Below are positions 13,329-14,553 of a DNA stretch of 14,553 bases, piece by piece (the stretch's first letter is position 1; every line of letters starts with the position of its first letter). A program made the position numbers and the translations under genes. Source of the stretch: JBMNNS01 sp050942625 (GTDB lineage Bacteria; Bacillota; Dethiobacteria; DTU022; UBA8154); the NCBI GenBank assembly GCA_050942625.1, contig JBMNNS010000038.1, positions 1 to 14,553 of the forward strand, in the 5' to 3' direction. The notes beneath the pieces were generated by a model, which saw only the letters and a program-made list of their open reading frames with translations, was not told where the DNA came from and did no database searches.

Positions 13329-14064
13329 TTACAGCCTCTCCTGTTCTATTCTCTATATAACCTTCGGTGCTGGTATCCGTCCCGCCGGTGTCCATTTCAT
13401 CATCTTCATCATCGCGATCATCTTCATCATCGCGATCATCTGGGTTTGTCCCTTTTCCGAGATCGGTGCTATCACCGTTGCCCGCTCCATCCCCGGTATC
13501 TTCCCCATCGGTATCCTCGATTCCTGAACCAGTTTCACCACTACCATCTTTGGTGCCCGCCTTTTCTACGATTTTGGGTTCAGGTTCATAATCATCTACC
13601 AGCAAATCAGTAACATCTACCAGCAAATCAGTTTTCAACCTGGCGTTGCCGCCGGGAAACTCAGCATTTAGAAAGACTGTCAGCAAGTGTTCCCCGACAG
13701 GGCAGTTTTCATCTACACTCATGCTTATATAACTGATGCCATATGGTTCAAGGTAACCGTATCCATAATTATCAACAAAGGTGAAATATTCACTATCACA
13801 TTCAAACGTAAAATCAATACCTGATTCTAACCTGTTTGAGATAACAAGAACCCCTTCTGCAAGCTCACCCTGATCAACAGAATAGTTAGCAGATGTAGAA
13901 TTAAAAGAAATCAAACCATTAGTGGCAAATAAGCCGTTGGAGCCCGCGCTAACAATTTCGAGTGAAGCAGGATTGTCTACCCACATACTTGAATAACTAA
14001 TCGCCCCATAGACACAAAAAAGAAGGAGGCCGGTGAATAACAAGGTAATTGCTATCTTTTTCAT
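13315..14064 (-). CDS. Small secreted protein with acidic low-complexity tail, paralogue of the 8019-8543 protein
   Basis: I choose the ATG at 14064 (MKKIAITLLF), eight bases after GGGTGG, rather than the GTG at 14076. Residues 2-22 form a signal peptide, followed by SYSSMWVDNPASLEIVSAGS, matched by the 8019-8543 protein. A beta-rich domain follows to about residue 160 (LVISNRLESGIDFTF, CPVGEHLLTVFLNAEFPGG). The last roughly 90 residues are Asp/Gly/Thr/Glu-rich with DDRDDE repeats, a typical extended surface linker. No sorting motif is visible. It is the first gene of the - strand cluster and overlaps the DUF5305-like gene by 14 bases. Two internal tandem duplications (13401-13436, 13593-13632) lie in its coding sequence. 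Likely an extracellular component; function unknown. Confidence 0.8.
   Translation of the reverse strand: MKKIAITLLFTGLLLFCVYGAISYSSMWVDNPASLEIVSAGSNGLFATNGLISFNSTSANYSVDQGELAEGVLVISNRLESGIDFTFECDSEYFTFVDNYGYGYLEPYGISYISMSVDENCPVGEHLLTVFLNAEFPGGNARLKTDLLVDVTDLLVDDYEPEPKIVEKAGTKDGSGETGSGIEDTDGEDTGDGAGNGDSTDLGKGTNPDDRDDEDDRDDEDDEMDTGGTDTSTEGYIENRTGEAVIEKE
13401..13436 (-). repeat. 18-base tandem repeat encoding an acidic linker
   Basis: CATCTTCATCATCGCGAT occurs at 13401-13418 and 13419-13436 with a partial third copy. It encodes the DDRDDE repeats of the tail. In-frame slippage explains it. Confidence 0.8.
13593..13632 (-). repeat. 21-base in-frame tandem duplication
   Basis: The 19-base string CATCTACCAGCAAATCAGT occurs at 13593-13611 and 13614-13632 with a period of 21. 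It encodes DLLVDVT and DLLVDDY in the 13315-14064 protein, at the border between the folded part and the tail. Confidence 0.8.
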
Positions 14065-14130
14065 GAACTTAACCACCCTATCTTATATTTAGCGCTATTC
14101 CTAAATTTTAACTAAATACCCTATTTTTAA

Positions 14131-14158
14131 CATATATACTTCGACAGAGATTAAACAA
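14131..14158 (-). promoter_or_regulatory. Candidate promoter of the - strand cluster
   Basis: On the - strand TTGTTT (14158-14153) and TATATG (14136-14131) are 16 bases apart, about 66 bases before the ATG at 14064. The matches are partial (about 3-4 of 6 each), so this is a guess supported mainly by position. Confidence 0.25.
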
Positions 14159-14379
14159 ATTCCTTCTTAATTTTGGCAATTCCTTGGGAAGAATTTTATA
14201 AATACTCAGAATTATCGCCTACCAGGTCAAAATGCTGTCAGATCCTTGCTTCATGGTAGAAGATTGAAGAATTCTTATTTCTCCTCAAAAATTTATTTAT
14301 TTCATCTACAAGCATAACACCGCAGCCAACAGCCTGGCATCATCCCAGGGAATTAATTTAAATTACCAATTAAGATAAG

Positions 14380-14433
14380 CAAAAAATAATCCAAAGGTAG
14401 TATAGCAACCCGCGTTAGCCGTTTATCCTTTGG
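14380..14433 (-). terminator. Possible terminator of the VapC-like gene
   Basis: On the - strand CCAAAGG (14433-14427) can pair with CCTTTGG (14397-14391) across a loop of about 29 bases, followed by ATTATTTTTTGC. It starts 11 bases after the toxin stop. The loop is long, so confidence is low. Confidence 0.35.
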
Positions 14434-14443
14434 AGTGAAAAAT

Positions 14444-14553
14444 CTAAAATAAACGGACCTCAGGAATGAGCTTAAAATGATTATCCAGGGAATAAACATA
14501 GGCATTGTTATTAATGGAAATCGCAGCAATTATTAAATCTGTCAGGGGGATGG
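14444..14553 (-). CDS. PIN-domain (VapC-like) toxin, C-terminal fragment cut by the window edge
   Basis: Only the last 35 codons are in the window, with the stop TAG at 14446-14444. They read IPLTDLIIAAISINNNAYVY, then SLDNHFKLIPEVRLF. This matches the end of PIN-domain VapC ribonucleases: an Asp in the PLTDLIIAA helix and a second conserved Asp in the (T/S)LDxHF turn. VapC toxins cleave RNA and are neutralised by a VapB antitoxin usually encoded just upstream, which would lie beyond 14553. The gene is probably unrelated to the surface locus. Confidence is good for the family despite the short fragment; the completeness of the gene is unknown. Confidence 0.72.
   Translation of the reverse strand, partial: IPLTDLIIAAISINNNAYVYSLDNHFKLIPEVRLF

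Larger units (their letters stand above)
14077..14443. other. AT-rich intergenic region upstream of the - strand cluster
   Basis: This stretch of about 370 bases has no open frame that I would call a gene. It contains the promoter candidate at 14131-14158 and, at its right end, an inverted repeat that may terminate the partial toxin gene. It separates the surface locus from an unrelated toxin module. Confidence 0.6.

Noticed and set aside
13393..13440. CRISPR-like or regulatory repeat suspicion for the CATCATC tracts
   Set aside because: They lie inside a coding sequence, are 18 bases without spacers, and simply encode Asp/Glu/Arg runs.

Overview
The window looks like a cell-surface, biofilm-matrix type locus of a Gram-positive, probably Clostridia-class (Firmicutes) bacterium. 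The reasons are SipW-type signal peptides (hydrophobic run followed by AWFTD or AYFTA), an ER-type (Ser/His) signal peptidase I, a class D-like sortase, a NarL/DegU-type two-component pair, a PilZ protein and a GEMM-I cyclic-di-GMP riboswitch. I cannot name the species.

Layout. The left part (1-4247) is on the + strand. It holds three secreted TasA/camelysin-like proteins (2-910, cut by the window edge; 1111-1866; 1996-3168) and a fourth secreted protein with a TasA-like fold and the beginning of a SdrD B-type domain (3603-4247). A GEMM-I aptamer (about 1031-1105) sits directly against the second gene. At about 4241-4250 the strand switches abruptly. The + strand gene stops in the middle of its SdrD B-like domain, and the converging - strand gene (a large protein of Ig-like repeats, start 6248) runs out of recognisable sequence at the same place.

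From there to about 14076 everything reads on the - strand. In order of transcription the main cluster is: small secreted protein with an acidic tail (14064-13315), DUF5305-like membrane protein (13328-12246), histidine kinase (12189-10453), response regulator (10456-9752), signal peptidase I (9794-8703), a small secreted paralogue of the first gene (8543-8019) and a sortase (7922-7275) closed by a good intrinsic terminator (7200-7177). A PilZ c-di-GMP receptor (7026-6448) and the Ig-like repeat protein follow. The last 110 bases are the C-terminal end of a PIN-domain (VapC-like) toxin on the - strand.

How the parts may work together (inference): the two-component system senses a signal and drives export genes. 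The ER-type signal peptidase cleaves the AWFTD-type precursors, the sortase attaches or polymerises a substrate whose sorting signal is not seen here, and c-di-GMP acts both on RNA (riboswitch) and on protein (PilZ). Phased AAAAG-ATTATTT direct repeats lie upstream of the PilZ gene and upstream of the 8543 gene and may tie their expression together.

Three places look damaged or misassembled: the riboswitch/signal-peptide junction (about 1105), the strand-switch junction (about 4245) and a single-base frameshift near the end of the response regulator (about 9893-9896). Each needs read-level confirmation before biological interpretation.
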